DNA of 64,000 bases from the NCBI GenBank assembly GCA_040224245.1, contig JBEGIR010000063.1, forward strand, positions 24,614-88,613. Reading direction: 5' to 3'. Shown in pieces: positions 27,202 to 36,339 of the stretch. Both the position numbers and the translations under genes were made by a program. Each line of letters opens with the position of its first letter. Within the stretch, counting starts at the first letter, position 1. This DNA comes from Puniceicoccaceae bacterium (GTDB taxonomy: Bacteria; Verrucomicrobiota; Verrucomicrobiia; Opitutales; JAFGAQ01). The notes under the pieces were generated by a model. That model saw only the letters and a program-made list of their open reading frames with translations, was not told where the DNA came from and made no database searches.

Positions 27202-28182
27202 ATGCATTATCGAAAATTTGGACCTGAACGCATCAATGTATCTGAAGTCGGACTCGGCTGCTGGCAGCTTGGAGGGGATTGGACTCAGGTCAGTGACGAT
27301 CAGGCCAATGACATCCTGAAAAACGCATTGGAGCAGGGTATCACCTTTTTTGACACTGCGGATGTGTATGGAGGAGGACGCAGTGAAACGCTGATCGGTG
27401 ATTTTCTGAAGCAACACCGGACTGAGGTTTTTGTGGCGACAAAGGCTGGCCGCATGTCCATGTTTCCCGATCAATATTCTCGGGATGGGCTGCGCGAGTG
27501 CATAGAGGCATCCCTCCGCCGACTGCAGCGACCTGCACTCGATTTGCTACAACTGCACTGCATCCCATTCGAAGTCATGAAACAGGGCGATGTATGGGAG
27601 TGGCTTGAGGCGTTTCGCGAACAGGGCTTGATACGGCAATATGGAGCAAGTGTGGAAACCATGGAGGAGGCAGAGTGGTGCCTGGACCATGTGGAACGAC
27701 TCGCTTCCCTGCAGATCATTTTCAATATTTTTCGACAGAAACCTCTGCAATCCGTCTTGGACAAGGCGGCCCATCAGCAGGTGGGGATTTTAGCAAGGCT
27801 GCCATTGGCCAGTGGCTTGCTCAGTGGGAAAATGAAACGGGAAACAAAGTTTGATCCTACGGATCATCGACACTATAATGCGGATGGTGCGGCATTTAAC
27901 GTGGGCGAAACATTTGCGGGGTTGCCATTTGAAAAAGGAGTGGAGCTGGCTGCGGCCCTGGATGCTTACCGCGAACCGACGCTTCCGATGGCGATGTGGG
28001 CATTGCGGTGGATTTTGGATCACGCTGCGGTATCTGTCGTGATTCCCGGTGCATCGCGTGCAAAGCAGGTGGTATCCAATGCGATGGCTTCCTCTCTCCT
28101 GCCCTTGTCTGATGAGACTCATCGGGACTTGAGGGCATTTTATCAGGATCAGGTGCATGAGCACATTCGGGGTCCGTATTGA
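27202..28182 (+). CDS. Aldo/keto reductase
   Basis: A 326-residue NADPH-dependent oxidoreductase of the TIM-barrel AKR superfamily. The catalytic tetrad is visible as Asp51 (FFDTAD), Tyr56 (ADVYGGG), Lys81 (ATKAG) and His119 (LLQLHC). The late segment SVVIPGASRAKQV is the usual phosphate-binding turn. The arrangement resembles the general-stress/YgdS-like branch, but the substrate is unknown. It follows the CE15 gene on the same strand; co-transcription is possible but the 106-base gap is long. Confidence 0.9.
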   Translation: MHYRKFGPERINVSEVGLGCWQLGGDWTQVSDDQANDILKNALEQGITFFDTADVYGGGRSETLIGDFLKQHRTEVFVATKAGRMSMFPDQYSRDGLRECIEASLRRLQRPALDLLQLHCIPFEVMKQGDVWEWLEAFREQGLIRQYGASVETMEEAEWCLDHVERLASLQIIFNIFRQKPLQSVLDKAAHQQVGILARLPLASGLLSGKMKRETKFDPTDHRHYNADGAAFNVGETFAGLPFEKGVELAAALDAYREPTLPMAMWALRWILDHAAVSVVIPGASRAKQVVSNAMASSLLPLSDETHRDLRAFYQDQVHEHIRGPY

Positions 28183-28307
28183 GGCGACGAATGTCAAAAC
28201 AGATTGTGAGGGGGAACCGCCGTTATGCAGGATGCTGAACTCCATCACATGCTAAAGAGCATGGGACCTTACGGTTGAACTGAAAACTGAGTTTCTGCCG
28301 TGTGGCC

Positions 28308-29141
28308 CTACCAATTGGCCTCGGAATCGGTGGATTCAGAGTCGCCGGAAGTGGTGTTGAGTTCGGAGAGAGTGATTCGCTTCTCCGAGTGCTCAAGTGC
28401 ATCGAGCAACAGCAGTGCTTCCTGCAGACTCAGCCGATCCGTGGATGGGGTGCCTGGGGAGGATTCCCGTGTTTTGGGAGCATCGGGCATCTTTGCCTGA
28501 TCGGGGTCAGACCCCGATGCAGGTGGTTCCCGGTCGGACTCGGGGGCATCGGATTCGTCGCCGGACTGGGGGTTGGTCTCTGGGTCGGAGGGATCGGGTT
28601 CCGGTTGCGACTCCTCGGGAGAGGAGGATGGATTCTCCTGCTCTTGAGCTTGCAGCTCGGCAGCCAGTTTGTTGCGAAGCTCTCTACACCGCATCAGGTT
28701 TACCCGTCCTGCTTCTTTGTTGGGGTCGAGTTCGACGGTGTTCTCAAAAGCGACCACAGCCTGGTCGAGATAGTCCAGCATGCGAACCGTGTCGTCGGAT
28801 GCGTAAAGTTTGCTCTGCTCGAAGAGAGTCACTCCGATATTGAACTCTGCCAAAGCCTGGAAATCCGGATCTTCGATGCTGAGTTGCACGGCCCGGTCGA
28901 AAGCCCGCAGGGCACTTTGGAACCGAAAGGAGTGGAAGTAGGCAATACCGAGGTTGTACTGAAAATCAGCTCGAGCTGGTTCGGTACTCAGCATGGCTTC
29001 GTAGGCAATGATGGCAGATTCGTATTCGCCAGCCAACAGGGATTGGTAGGCGTCTTCTGCAGAAGTGCGAATCGTAGCTGTAGCGATATTTGAAAGCGTC
29101 AGCAGCATGCAAAGCATGTAAGAAATGCGTAGCGATTTCAT
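28308..29141 (-). CDS. BatC-like TPR protein of the Bat operon
   Basis: A 277-residue exported protein: a signal peptide (from MKSLRISYMLCMLLTLS), about three tetratricopeptide repeats (YQSLLAGEYESAIIAYEAML, FQYNLGIAYF and following), then a low-complexity acidic linker of P, E, S and D, and a helical tail rich in leucine (SLQEALLLLDALEHSE). It lies 53 bases downstream of BatB on the same strand, which matches BatC in Bat (Bacteroides aerotolerance-type) operons. The upstream ATG at 29261 would place 40 odd residues before the signal peptide, so the later start was chosen. Confidence 0.78.
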   Translation of the reverse strand: MKSLRISYMLCMLLTLSNIATATIRTSAEDAYQSLLAGEYESAIIAYEAMLSTEPARADFQYNLGIAYFHSFRFQSALRAFDRAVQLSIEDPDFQALAEFNIGVTLFEQSKLYASDDTVRMLDYLDQAVVAFENTVELDPNKEAGRVNLMRCRELRNKLAAELQAQEQENPSSSPEESQPEPDPSDPETNPQSGDESDAPESDREPPASGSDPDQAKMPDAPKTRESSPGTPSTDRLSLQEALLLLDALEHSEKRITLSELNTTSGDSESTDSEANW

Positions 29142-29194
29142 CAGTGAATGGCGGTTTTCAAAAAAGGATGGGTGATGTTGGTTCGGGAGCGAAA

Positions 29195-30223
29195 TCAGTG
29201 TGAGCGGGAAGCGGATGCTGTGTTTTCGTTGCGTCGTGTGCCGATCGAAAATTCCAGACACAAGAGCAAAAAAGCTGCAAGCAGAGGGACCTGGTAATAG
29301 TCAACGGGGATTCTGCGCTCTTCAATTTCGGCGTCACTTGGCTGTTCGGCTTGGGGAAACAGCCAGTTGTCGAGGTGGCGTATGGAGTAGTTTTCGGATT
29401 GAAAATGAAGGGAATCCCCTCGGAGTTGGGATGCGATGCGCTGAAGCAGCTCCGGGTTTGCGCGCGAGAAAACAACATTGCCGCGATTGTCAAAGAAGTA
29501 GGGTTCGGATGCGTTTCCCTGGTTATTGGGGATCAACCCCCCTTTGGGGGTGCCGATGCAGATCGTGTTGACCTTGATTTCACGGTCACGGAGAAACTGA
29601 AGTGCCAGTTGAAGTCGGGTGGAATGATCTTCTCCATCGGAAATCAGAATGACGCGGTCGCGCTCGGGATGTTGCACGAGATCTGGAAGCATCATTAGCG
29701 CGCGCGCAATGTCGGAACCCTGCTGTTGCATGACCTCAGGTCCCTGCGTTTCGAGTGCTTCGAGCAATGCGGCATGATCTCCCGTGATGGGGCATTGAAG
29801 GAAGGCATTTCCAGCGAAGACGAGTAACCCCATTTCGGTTCCCGGGTGTCGTTCGACAATCTCGCGAATGACCAATTTAGAGCGTTCCAAACGGTTTGGG
29901 TAGACATCTTCCACCAGCATACTGCGCGAAACATCGAGAAGGATGATGACCTGATTTTTGGATTTTCGGAGATCGATCCATTGGAATCCAAACTGAGGCC
30001 GTGCCAGGGCAAGCATCAGTGTGCTGATACCGAGTACCGTGAGCAGTACCTTGATGCGTGATCGGGTGACACTGTGGTTGTTGAGTGCCTTTTCGGGAAT
30101 TTCGTAGATCGCACTGAGTTGAGAAACCCGACGACGACGATGGCGTCGCGATTGCACGTAGAGCAAACCAAACAGGAACAGTGCCAGTGGAATTGCGAAC
30201 ACAAACTGTGGGTTTTCAAACAT
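29195..30223 (-). CDS. BatB-like VWA-domain membrane protein
   Basis: A 342-residue protein with two N-terminal membrane helices (VFAIPLALFLFGLLYV and LLTVLGISTLMLALA), a periplasmic/cytoplasmic von Willebrand A domain with the MIDAS motif DVSRSM, the later threonine/aspartate region ISDGEDH, and a C-terminal helix (LLAAFLLLCLEFSIG). This is the BatB arrangement. Its partner BatA starts 21 bases upstream. The function of Bat proteins is still unclear; they have been linked to stress tolerance and to envelope integrity. Confidence 0.88.
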   Translation of the reverse strand: MFENPQFVFAIPLALFLFGLLYVQSRRHRRRRVSQLSAIYEIPEKALNNHSVTRSRIKVLLTVLGISTLMLALARPQFGFQWIDLRKSKNQVIILLDVSRSMLVEDVYPNRLERSKLVIREIVERHPGTEMGLLVFAGNAFLQCPITGDHAALLEALETQGPEVMQQQGSDIARALMMLPDLVQHPERDRVILISDGEDHSTRLQLALQFLRDREIKVNTICIGTPKGGLIPNNQGNASEPYFFDNRGNVVFSRANPELLQRIASQLRGDSLHFQSENYSIRHLDNWLFPQAEQPSDAEIEERRIPVDYYQVPLLAAFLLLCLEFSIGTRRNENTASASRSH

Positions 30224-30244
30224 CAGTTAAAGCGGAAAACGGGT

Positions 30245-31270
30245 TTAGGGTACCTTGTGCAGGAAGGTGCGCGCCAGGAAAAGTTCAAGTGCAAGCAGTA
30301 GCGCGGCGAGCATCATGGGCAGCATCATCAGTTCTCTGGCTTCATCGTAGCGAACGAAGGTGACTTCACGTTTTTCAAGACGATCAATCTCCTGATAAAT
30401 GGTTTTGAGACTCTCCAAGCTGGTAGCACGGAAATAGGTTCCTCCAGTGAGTTGGGCGATCTCACGCAGCATGGGTTCATCAATTTCGAATTCGACCCAG
30501 TCCATCACCGGATTACCACTTGAGTTCCGCACAATTCCTCCGGTTCCTTGTCGTGGCATCAGGACGGCACCGGACTTTCCCACTCCGATTGTATAGATGC
30601 GAATACCGAATCGATCTGCCGCTTCGGCGGCTGTGATGGGGTGTAAGTTACCAGCATTGTTTTCACCATCGGTGAGCAGGATGAGCACCTTCGACTCTGC
30701 TTCGATGGAACGCAGACGGTTGGTGGCTATACCGATCGCGCTGCCGATGGCGGTGGAGTTGGGTCCGATCAGCCCGATCTCAAGGCGTTCAAAATTGCTT
30801 TGCAACCATTCCCGATTGGAAGTGAGAGGGCTGACGAGAAAAGGTTCCTCTGCGAACACGAGCAAACCGATGCGGTCGTTTTTGCGATTTTGAATAAACT
30901 CGGCGACCACCTCCTTCACGATGACGAGACGATTGACGAGTTTGCCATCGAGTTCAAAATCGTGGGCGTGCATGGAGCCCGAAAGGTCGATGGCCAGCAT
31001 GATATCGACTCCGGCAGTGACCTCTTCTATCCATTTGCGACCGATCTGCGGGCGCATGAGTGCAATCACGATCAGCAACAGTACCAGCAGGCGAAGTATG
31101 GTCAGCAGGCGTCGCAGGCGTGAAAAGCCTCGCTTGACCACCTCATGCAATGCCCAGTTGCTGGAAAACCGCAGTGTTGAACCCTTGCCCCAATAGCGCC
31201 GCAGTCCCAATGCCGCGACAAACAGCAAGAGCAGTAGACCATAGAGCGGATCCTGGAAGCGAAAGTACAC
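30245..31270 (-). CDS. BatA-like VWA-domain membrane protein
   Basis: A 341-residue protein with N-terminal helices (LYGLLLLLFVAALGL and LTILRLLVLLLIVIALM), a VWA domain with MIDAS motif DLSGSM, the TDGENN loop and a C-terminal membrane helix (MMLAALLLALELFLA). It is the first gene of the leftward batA-batB-batC group. The start is a GTG. The usual upstream moxR-like ATPase and DUF58 genes are not here: a 615-base gap to the pilin gene precedes it. Confidence 0.88.
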   Translation of the reverse strand: MYFRFQDPLYGLLLLLFVAALGLRRYWGKGSTLRFSSNWALHEVVKRGFSRLRRLLTILRLLVLLLIVIALMRPQIGRKWIEEVTAGVDIMLAIDLSGSMHAHDFELDGKLVNRLVIVKEVVAEFIQNRKNDRIGLLVFAEEPFLVSPLTSNREWLQSNFERLEIGLIGPNSTAIGSAIGIATNRLRSIEAESKVLILLTDGENNAGNLHPITAAEAADRFGIRIYTIGVGKSGAVLMPRQGTGGIVRNSSGNPVMDWVEFEIDEPMLREIAQLTGGTYFRATSLESLKTIYQEIDRLEKREVTFVRYDEARELMMLPMMLAALLLALELFLARTFLHKVP

Positions 31271-31885
31271 GAGAGCACTTAATCCAGGTTTTGATCGGCT
31301 TTCAATGGGAAATCAGTCTTGCGGGGAGCATGGGGAAGCAATGGGAAAATGATGGGGGTTGTAAGTATCTCAAGCCGCACTGTGCTTCGGGTCAAAAGGC
31401 TTCTGGAAAATCAGGATCCTGAAATCCTGTGCGGTGTAGGAGGATTTGATATTCGAGAAGCATTCTGCAGATGCTGAAAATCTGCATTTTGCATCACACA
31501 TGCAATCGAACTTTGACTGCTGATCGACTGGATTGGAGCACCACTTTTCGACAGGTGGAATGCTTTGTTTCGTGCACCAGAATCTTTCCAGAAATTGCTT
31601 ATGATGAAATTGTGAAAAAAATGTGAATAAGCTTGCAAATGTCGACACTGGAGGTATTAAGGGTTTTACGAAATGTTTATAAAACGACATAGGTCGCTTT
31701 TGTTAGCGTAACGTAAAGGGATGATTTTGTGTGAAAGCGTTGTCAAAGTATCGAAGTTGAATCAAAAAATCCACGCTTTGGTCTTTACTTTATTCGATAT
31801 TGATGAACCATTTTATACGATAGCCGAAAAAGCTAATCACGCATATTCATTCATATCCAAATCATAACTCAAACAATCGAATATC
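31271..31885. other. Intergenic region between batA and the pilin gene
   Basis: A 615-base AT-rich stretch holding the divergent promoters of batA (leftward) and the pilin (rightward). A small hairpin, GCAGAT/ATCTGC (31467-31485), is visible. A leftward frame (31370-31690) has no convincing protein features. I saw no good -10/-35 pair and no sigma-54 GG/GC pair ahead of the pilin. No tRNA or known riboswitch was recognised. Confidence 0.5.
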
Positions 31886-32212
31886 ATGAAAAATAATAAA
31901 GGTTTCACACTCGTCGAAATCATGATCGTTGTCGTCATTATCGGATTGCTTGCTGCCATGGCCGTTCCCGCATTCCAGCAGGTGCGTAAGTCCTCATCGG
32001 AAAAGGCAGCCCTGAATGACCTCCGCCAGATCGCTGCAGCTGCAGACCAGTATTTTCTGGAAGAAGGTGCAACCACAGTAACAGTTGAAGCACTCGTTCC
32101 GACTTACATCAAGACGCTCAACGCCAACAACACCTATCCGACGTCGGTGAATTCAAGCGATAACAGCATCGTTGCAAACACTCCATTTGGGGATGTGACC
32201 TACGACATGTAA
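31886..32212 (+). CDS. Type IV pilin-like / pseudopilin protein
   Basis: A 108-residue class IVa-type prepilin: a short leader MKNNKG, the cleavage and methylation site G/FTLVE (mature glutamate at +5), and a hydrophobic N-terminal helix (IMIVVVIIGLLAAMAVPAF) that packs in the pilus core. The rest is short, with a Thr-, Asn- and Ser-rich C-terminus. No Shine-Dalgarno precedes the ATG. The matching prepilin peptidase is at 12414. A strong terminator follows and the next gene encodes a membrane glycosyltransferase-like protein. Confidence 0.93.
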   Translation: MKNNKGFTLVEIMIVVVIIGLLAAMAVPAFQQVRKSSSEKAALNDLRQIAAAADQYFLEEGATTVTVEALVPTYIKTLNANNTYPTSVNSSDNSIVANTPFGDVTYDM

Positions 32213-32244
32213 GGGGAATCTCTTCACAGCCAATTTTTGGATTG

Positions 32245-32272
32245 CCGCTTCCTTCGGGAAGCGGTTTTTTTT
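32245..32272 (+). terminator. Rho-independent terminator of the pilin gene
   Basis: Arms CCGCTTCC (32245-32252) and GGAAGCGG (32257-32264) pair perfectly around a TTCG tetraloop and are followed by eight T residues (32265-32272). The ATG of the next gene is at 32276, only three bases after the T run, so the terminator lies in that gene's leader. Confidence 0.93.
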
Positions 32273-32275
32273 GGC

Positions 32276-34111
32276 ATGCTCCATAAACGCCTCTTGCTCT
32301 TTGCAGTGCTGGCTCTGTTCCTTGGTTCAGTCGGATATTTCCTGTTGCCTCCGGCGTTGGCCAACAGCCTCTATCAGCGCATCGCCTACCCAGTCATTCT
32401 GCTGCACTGGGTGTTACTGGGAGTTGCGATTTGGAAGTGCCAGTGGTTTCGGCCTGCTGCGCTGAAAGCAGTGATGCAACCGGGCCAGCGTCTCCTGCTC
32501 GTATTGTTTCTTGCCTCTGGAACTCTGTTCACCGTACATCACCGTTGTGAATTTAAAACGCTGGGGGATGAGGCACTCGTGGCGTCGGTGTCGCAAAACT
32601 TACACCTCAATCGTTCACCGGAATTCATTTGGAGAGCCTATTCCATTGATGGCAGTTTTTCGGTAGTAGAAGCCAAGCCTGAGAAACGCCCTATCGGCTT
32701 TGCGGTGTTGCTCAGTGTCGTTCATGATCTCACGGGTTATCGTGTCGAAAATGGCTTTTACCTGAATCTCATGCTTGGCTGGCTGATGCTGGCACTGCTG
32801 GCATGGCTTGGAAATCGCCTTGCTGGTCGATGGGGAGCTGCCGCCGGTCTAGTGTTGGTCCCTTCGATCCCCATGATTTCCTACTATGCGCATGGCAGTG
32901 GGATTGATCACCCCATGATGGTGATGATCTTGGTTGTCTTGTGCCTGGGGCTTCAATGGGCGAGGACGGACAGGGATCCCATGTCCTTGCTGGCTTACCT
33001 TTACGCAGCGGTCTTGCTCAGTGTGATCCGATATGAAGCCTTTCTCTTCCTCGGTCCAGTTGCGCTCTCGATTCTGATCGTGAAGTGGCGTGACCGTGAA
33101 TGGGATTTGCCATGGGGAACCTTTACCACCCTGCCCATGTTGCTGCTGATTCCCCTTCAGCAAGCGGCCTTTCGCATCAACGAGAGTTTTTGGGAACTGG
33201 AGATGCGACCCGAGGCGACCACGGTGTTTTCCCTGAACTATCTGTTCGATAATTTGGGACGGGCGGTATTGTTTTTCTTCGATACCAGCAACGTCTTCCC
33301 CAACTCTCCCGTCGTGTCGGCTTTGGCAGCGGTTGCTTTTATCGGAATGCTACTGGTACTCATGCGAACGATACGCAGCCGAGAAGTGATCCGTGGAGAG
33401 CAGTGGGTGTTTGTTCTGATGTGCCTTGGTATGTTGGCACACTTTGCGTTGATCATGGTCTATTTTTATGGGCAGATCGATTCCCTGATGCTGCATCGGT
33501 TTTCGCTACCGTTTTGCCTGTTTCTGCTCATCGCCTGCATCTGGCCATTACGGCATCTTCGTTCGACTATTGCAAAATCCGCCTGGCTCGCTGGCGTGGC
33601 GTTGGGGCTGGTGTTTTATTCCATTCCGACAGCCGCGACCCATGCCTACGAAGATCGATATTTTCCTGCTACTCATGCGAGCTGGGTGAAAGCGTTTGTC
33701 GCTGAGCGTGGCAACCAACATTACATGGTGGTGGATTTTAACCCACTGCTTTGGACAACGCGAGGAGTGAGTGCGATTCCCTATGCCCGTGCAAACTTCT
33801 CGAAGGAGCGCATCCACTACCAGCTGTCGGAGGGTGCCATGCGAACGATCTATGTCATTGAGGCGCATACGCGCGATGAAAAAACGGGTCGGTTTGTACA
33901 CACAGCAGATGCTTCGCTGGAACCTGTCTTTGAACTCAAGACGCTCTCGTCGGAGTTCATCAATCCATCACTGCGCATGGTATTGAAGCAAATTGTTGGG
34001 GTCGAGATGCCAGCTGATGGCGAAGATGACAAAAAAAAGGGTTCTGGTGATGAAAATGACACACAAGTGAAACTCAACCACGAGCAGTTGTATTATTTGA
34101 ATTTACCCTGA
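32276..34111 (+). CDS. Polytopic membrane protein, GT-C/GT39-like glycosyltransferase (possible pilin glycosylation)
   Basis: A 611-residue protein with about eleven predicted helices, a first extracytoplasmic loop containing GDEALVASVSQNLHL, and a soluble C-terminal domain after about residue 470. This layout is that of GT-C glycosyltransferases, which use lipid-linked sugars. The acidic pair in the first loop (LGDEA) is the likely catalytic region. The C-terminal tail is charged (DGEDDKKKGSGDENDTQ). It starts immediately after the pilin terminator, so transcription would depend on read-through or an internal promoter, and no ribosome-binding site is visible. Pilin glycosylation is inferred from position only. 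Confidence 0.65.
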   Translation: MLHKRLLLFAVLALFLGSVGYFLLPPALANSLYQRIAYPVILLHWVLLGVAIWKCQWFRPAALKAVMQPGQRLLLVLFLASGTLFTVHHRCEFKTLGDEALVASVSQNLHLNRSPEFIWRAYSIDGSFSVVEAKPEKRPIGFAVLLSVVHDLTGYRVENGFYLNLMLGWLMLALLAWLGNRLAGRWGAAAGLVLVPSIPMISYYAHGSGIDHPMMVMILVVLCLGLQWARTDRDPMSLLAYLYAAVLLSVIRYEAFLFLGPVALSILIVKWRDREWDLPWGTFTTLPMLLLIPLQQAAFRINESFWELEMRPEATTVFSLNYLFDNLGRAVLFFFDTSNVFPNSPVVSALAAVAFIGMLLVLMRTIRSREVIRGEQWVFVLMCLGMLAHFALIMVYFYGQIDSLMLHRFSLPFCLFLLIACIWPLRHLRSTIAKSAWLAGVALGLVFYSIPTAATHAYEDRYFPATHASWVKAFVAERGNQHYMVVDFNPLLWTTRGVSAIPYARANFSKERIHYQLSEGAMRTIYVIEAHTRDEKTGRFVHTADASLEPVFELKTLSSEFINPSLRMVLKQIVGVEMPADGEDDKKKGSGDENDTQVKLNHEQLYYLNLP

Positions 34112-34156
34112 ACTGGATTGTGCGGTGTGCTAAAGTTCCCTTGGAAACTCTGAGGG

Positions 34157-36088
34157 TCAGGATGACGGAGGAAGAATTGCCTGCATTTGTTCTGGAGATG
34201 CAGGGTTCACTCGGTAGAAAAGACAGTTGTCCGTTTCCCTGATCAATTCCAGCCATTCGGGTATTTGCGTTTGTTTCAAATCAACGAGGTGTGGGAAGAA
34301 AAAGGCACTTTCGGAGGTTTGAAGGGCGCGAGTTCCATAGGGGATGTAGCGCAGTTTTGCATTTACGCCATCCTTGAGCAGGTAAAGTGTGTCAACTTTT
34401 GCGGCGGTGAGAAACTCCTGAATGTTGGGGAAAGTTCCTGACTCCGAATTCTGCTGATGAAAGAGCATGCGCATGGCACGAAACATGCCCTGCTTGTTTT
34501 CCCAATAGAAGGTTCCAAACACTGGAAAATCGGTGTAGTAGCCGAGATGCACGCTGTCTGAAGGTAAAGCGAGAATGGATGTGGACTCACCTTCCATGAA
34601 CTCACGGATGCTGGCACTGTCCAGTGCATAGTTATAGGACCGTTGCAGGTTGATTGGCAGTGCTTTGACATCGGCAAAGTGTTCGAGGTCACGGGTCAAC
34701 CCGTTAAGCGTTTGCGTCTGATGAATCTGGAGCAGCAACAGCAGCGAGAGTATCAGGGAACTCGCCCAGTTGCGCAGCTCCAGTCTGAGGAGACTGACAG
34801 TCAGGAGTGCAATGCCCGGCCAAATGAAATCTGACACTCGCGTTTGTTGCAGGTAAAACAACAGGATGATTCCGCAATAGGCCAACAGGAACATCGGTGC
34901 ATTGCCCAAGCGATGGAATGGCCATCGCACGACAGCAATGAGTAACGCAAGCAGGAATAAGGGCAGCAGCGCATTTGCATCGAAGAGGCTTGGAAGACTT
35001 CCGGCCTGGCTTTCCTGAATCATCGATACCCAGCGAGCAACAAACGCATCACTGAGTGTGTACCAGGCCGGCAGATTGAAGAGTATGATGAGTGCAAGTG
35101 CAGCGAGCAGCAGCCCAGGGTAGATGATCCATCGCCACTGCAGGCTTATGAATGAGGCGCGGGATCGACAGAACCGGATCCACTCTGGGATCAGGGGGGT
35201 CCCTGCCAGTAATAGTGCGGCATAGATGGGGTTTGGACACTCCAGATGAATGCTCCAGTGAGGTGCATAGTCGAGCAGATAACTTGCGATGATAATGAAA
35301 CTGGCGCAACCGGACCAGATGAACCAGTTTTTTCGCAAGGTTGTGGACGGGTGGGATAAAATGAGGGGAATGGGAATCAGACTGGCAAGCAGTATGATTA
35401 CGGCAGACAATGCACTGGTCCAGAACAGAAAACCCAATAGCAGGCCGGAATAGATCCAGTCGCGCCTGTGCTTGTGGAGATTGAGCCGGAGCACGGACAG
35501 TAGAAAAAGCATTGTCAGCACGATGTGAAGCACATGGTGATCGGGTGAGCGAACGCCGTATTTGCCCCCACCCAATAACAGAAGCAAGATCGGAATCGTG
35601 AAAAACCCATTCATCCCAAAGGTTCGCAAGGCAATAAAAGTAATGGGAAGGGTGAAGAGCAGCAGATAGGTGGGATTGCTGAGGGAGCTGGCTTTGGCGA
35701 TTGAAGTATCCAGCGTGTCTCCAGTGACCCATGAATGCACCGTTCCCAAGCCTCTGAGCCACCAGGAATGTGGGGAAGGCCAAAGCAGTGGACGACCGTA
35801 GGGGTGATTGTCCGTAGTGGTCCAACGCGGCAAACGAATGCGTCCATCCTTCGCGGCCTCCTGGCTGTGCATGATCCACTGTAGTGAATCGGGATCACCT
35901 ACCACCACTGAGCGATGGGAGGGCAGTCCGTTTTCCGGAAGAATCAAGGTGGCTGCGATTGCGTGATCGTATCGAAGCGATGCAGCCCAATGGAACAGGC
36001 TCCAGATGCATGAGACTGCGAGCAGTATCCAAAGGGAGCGGCTCTGACGGTGCAATGGGGCAGACGAGGAGAGTTCGACGGGTTGCAT
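34157..36088 (-). CDS. Large polytopic membrane protein resembling STT3/GT-C glycosyltransferases
   Basis: A 643-residue protein. One N-terminal helix is followed by a luminal loop with VVGDPDSLQWIM and a conserved-looking TTTDNHPYGRPLLWPSP-type segment, as seen in STT3-like GT-C proteins; about a dozen helices then lead to a soluble C-terminal domain (from about residue 470). The run RSPDHHVLH resembles the histidine-rich loop of that family. Donor and acceptor are unknown. It is convergent with the previous gene and divergent from the next, so each of the three GT-C genes has its own context. Confidence 0.6.
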   Translation of the reverse strand: MQPVELSSSAPLHRQSRSLWILLAVSCIWSLFHWAASLRYDHAIAATLILPENGLPSHRSVVVGDPDSLQWIMHSQEAAKDGRIRLPRWTTTDNHPYGRPLLWPSPHSWWLRGLGTVHSWVTGDTLDTSIAKASSLSNPTYLLLFTLPITFIALRTFGMNGFFTIPILLLLLGGGKYGVRSPDHHVLHIVLTMLFLLSVLRLNLHKHRRDWIYSGLLLGFLFWTSALSAVIILLASLIPIPLILSHPSTTLRKNWFIWSGCASFIIIASYLLDYAPHWSIHLECPNPIYAALLLAGTPLIPEWIRFCRSRASFISLQWRWIIYPGLLLAALALIILFNLPAWYTLSDAFVARWVSMIQESQAGSLPSLFDANALLPLFLLALLIAVVRWPFHRLGNAPMFLLAYCGIILLFYLQQTRVSDFIWPGIALLTVSLLRLELRNWASSLILSLLLLLQIHQTQTLNGLTRDLEHFADVKALPINLQRSYNYALDSASIREFMEGESTSILALPSDSVHLGYYTDFPVFGTFYWENKQGMFRAMRMLFHQQNSESGTFPNIQEFLTAAKVDTLYLLKDGVNAKLRYIPYGTRALQTSESAFFFPHLVDLKQTQIPEWLELIRETDNCLFYRVNPASPEQMQAILPPSS

Positions 36089-36339
36089 GATGATGGGAGT
36101 GGCGGTTGTTGCGGCGTGTATTGGGCTTCAATAGAGTCGGATAGGCTCTGGCGACGAAGGAAATACGATGTCTCCGAACAGCGCAATCTCACAGTACCCG
36201 TGAGGGTCGGATGCATCATCGAGATGATCCCTACGCATGGGAAGTTGTCTGGAGCCATTCTTGTTGCCAGTTGTTGATGAGCCGTTTTTCAATGGGGGAT
36301 GTCTCTTCTCCTGCATGCCGTTCCAGATTGTTGTTGCCC

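Noticed and set aside
31370..31690. Leftward 106-residue gene upstream of batA
   Set aside because: Low-complexity, no signal for translation and no family. The area is more likely regulatory.
31700..31885. Sigma-54 promoter ahead of the pilin
   Set aside because: I looked for the GG-N10-GC pair and found no acceptable match; no other good promoter stood out.
32237..32275. Upstream TTG start for the GT-C gene
   Set aside because: It would encode the pilin terminator hairpin and T run. The ATG at 32276 starts directly at a transmembrane helix.
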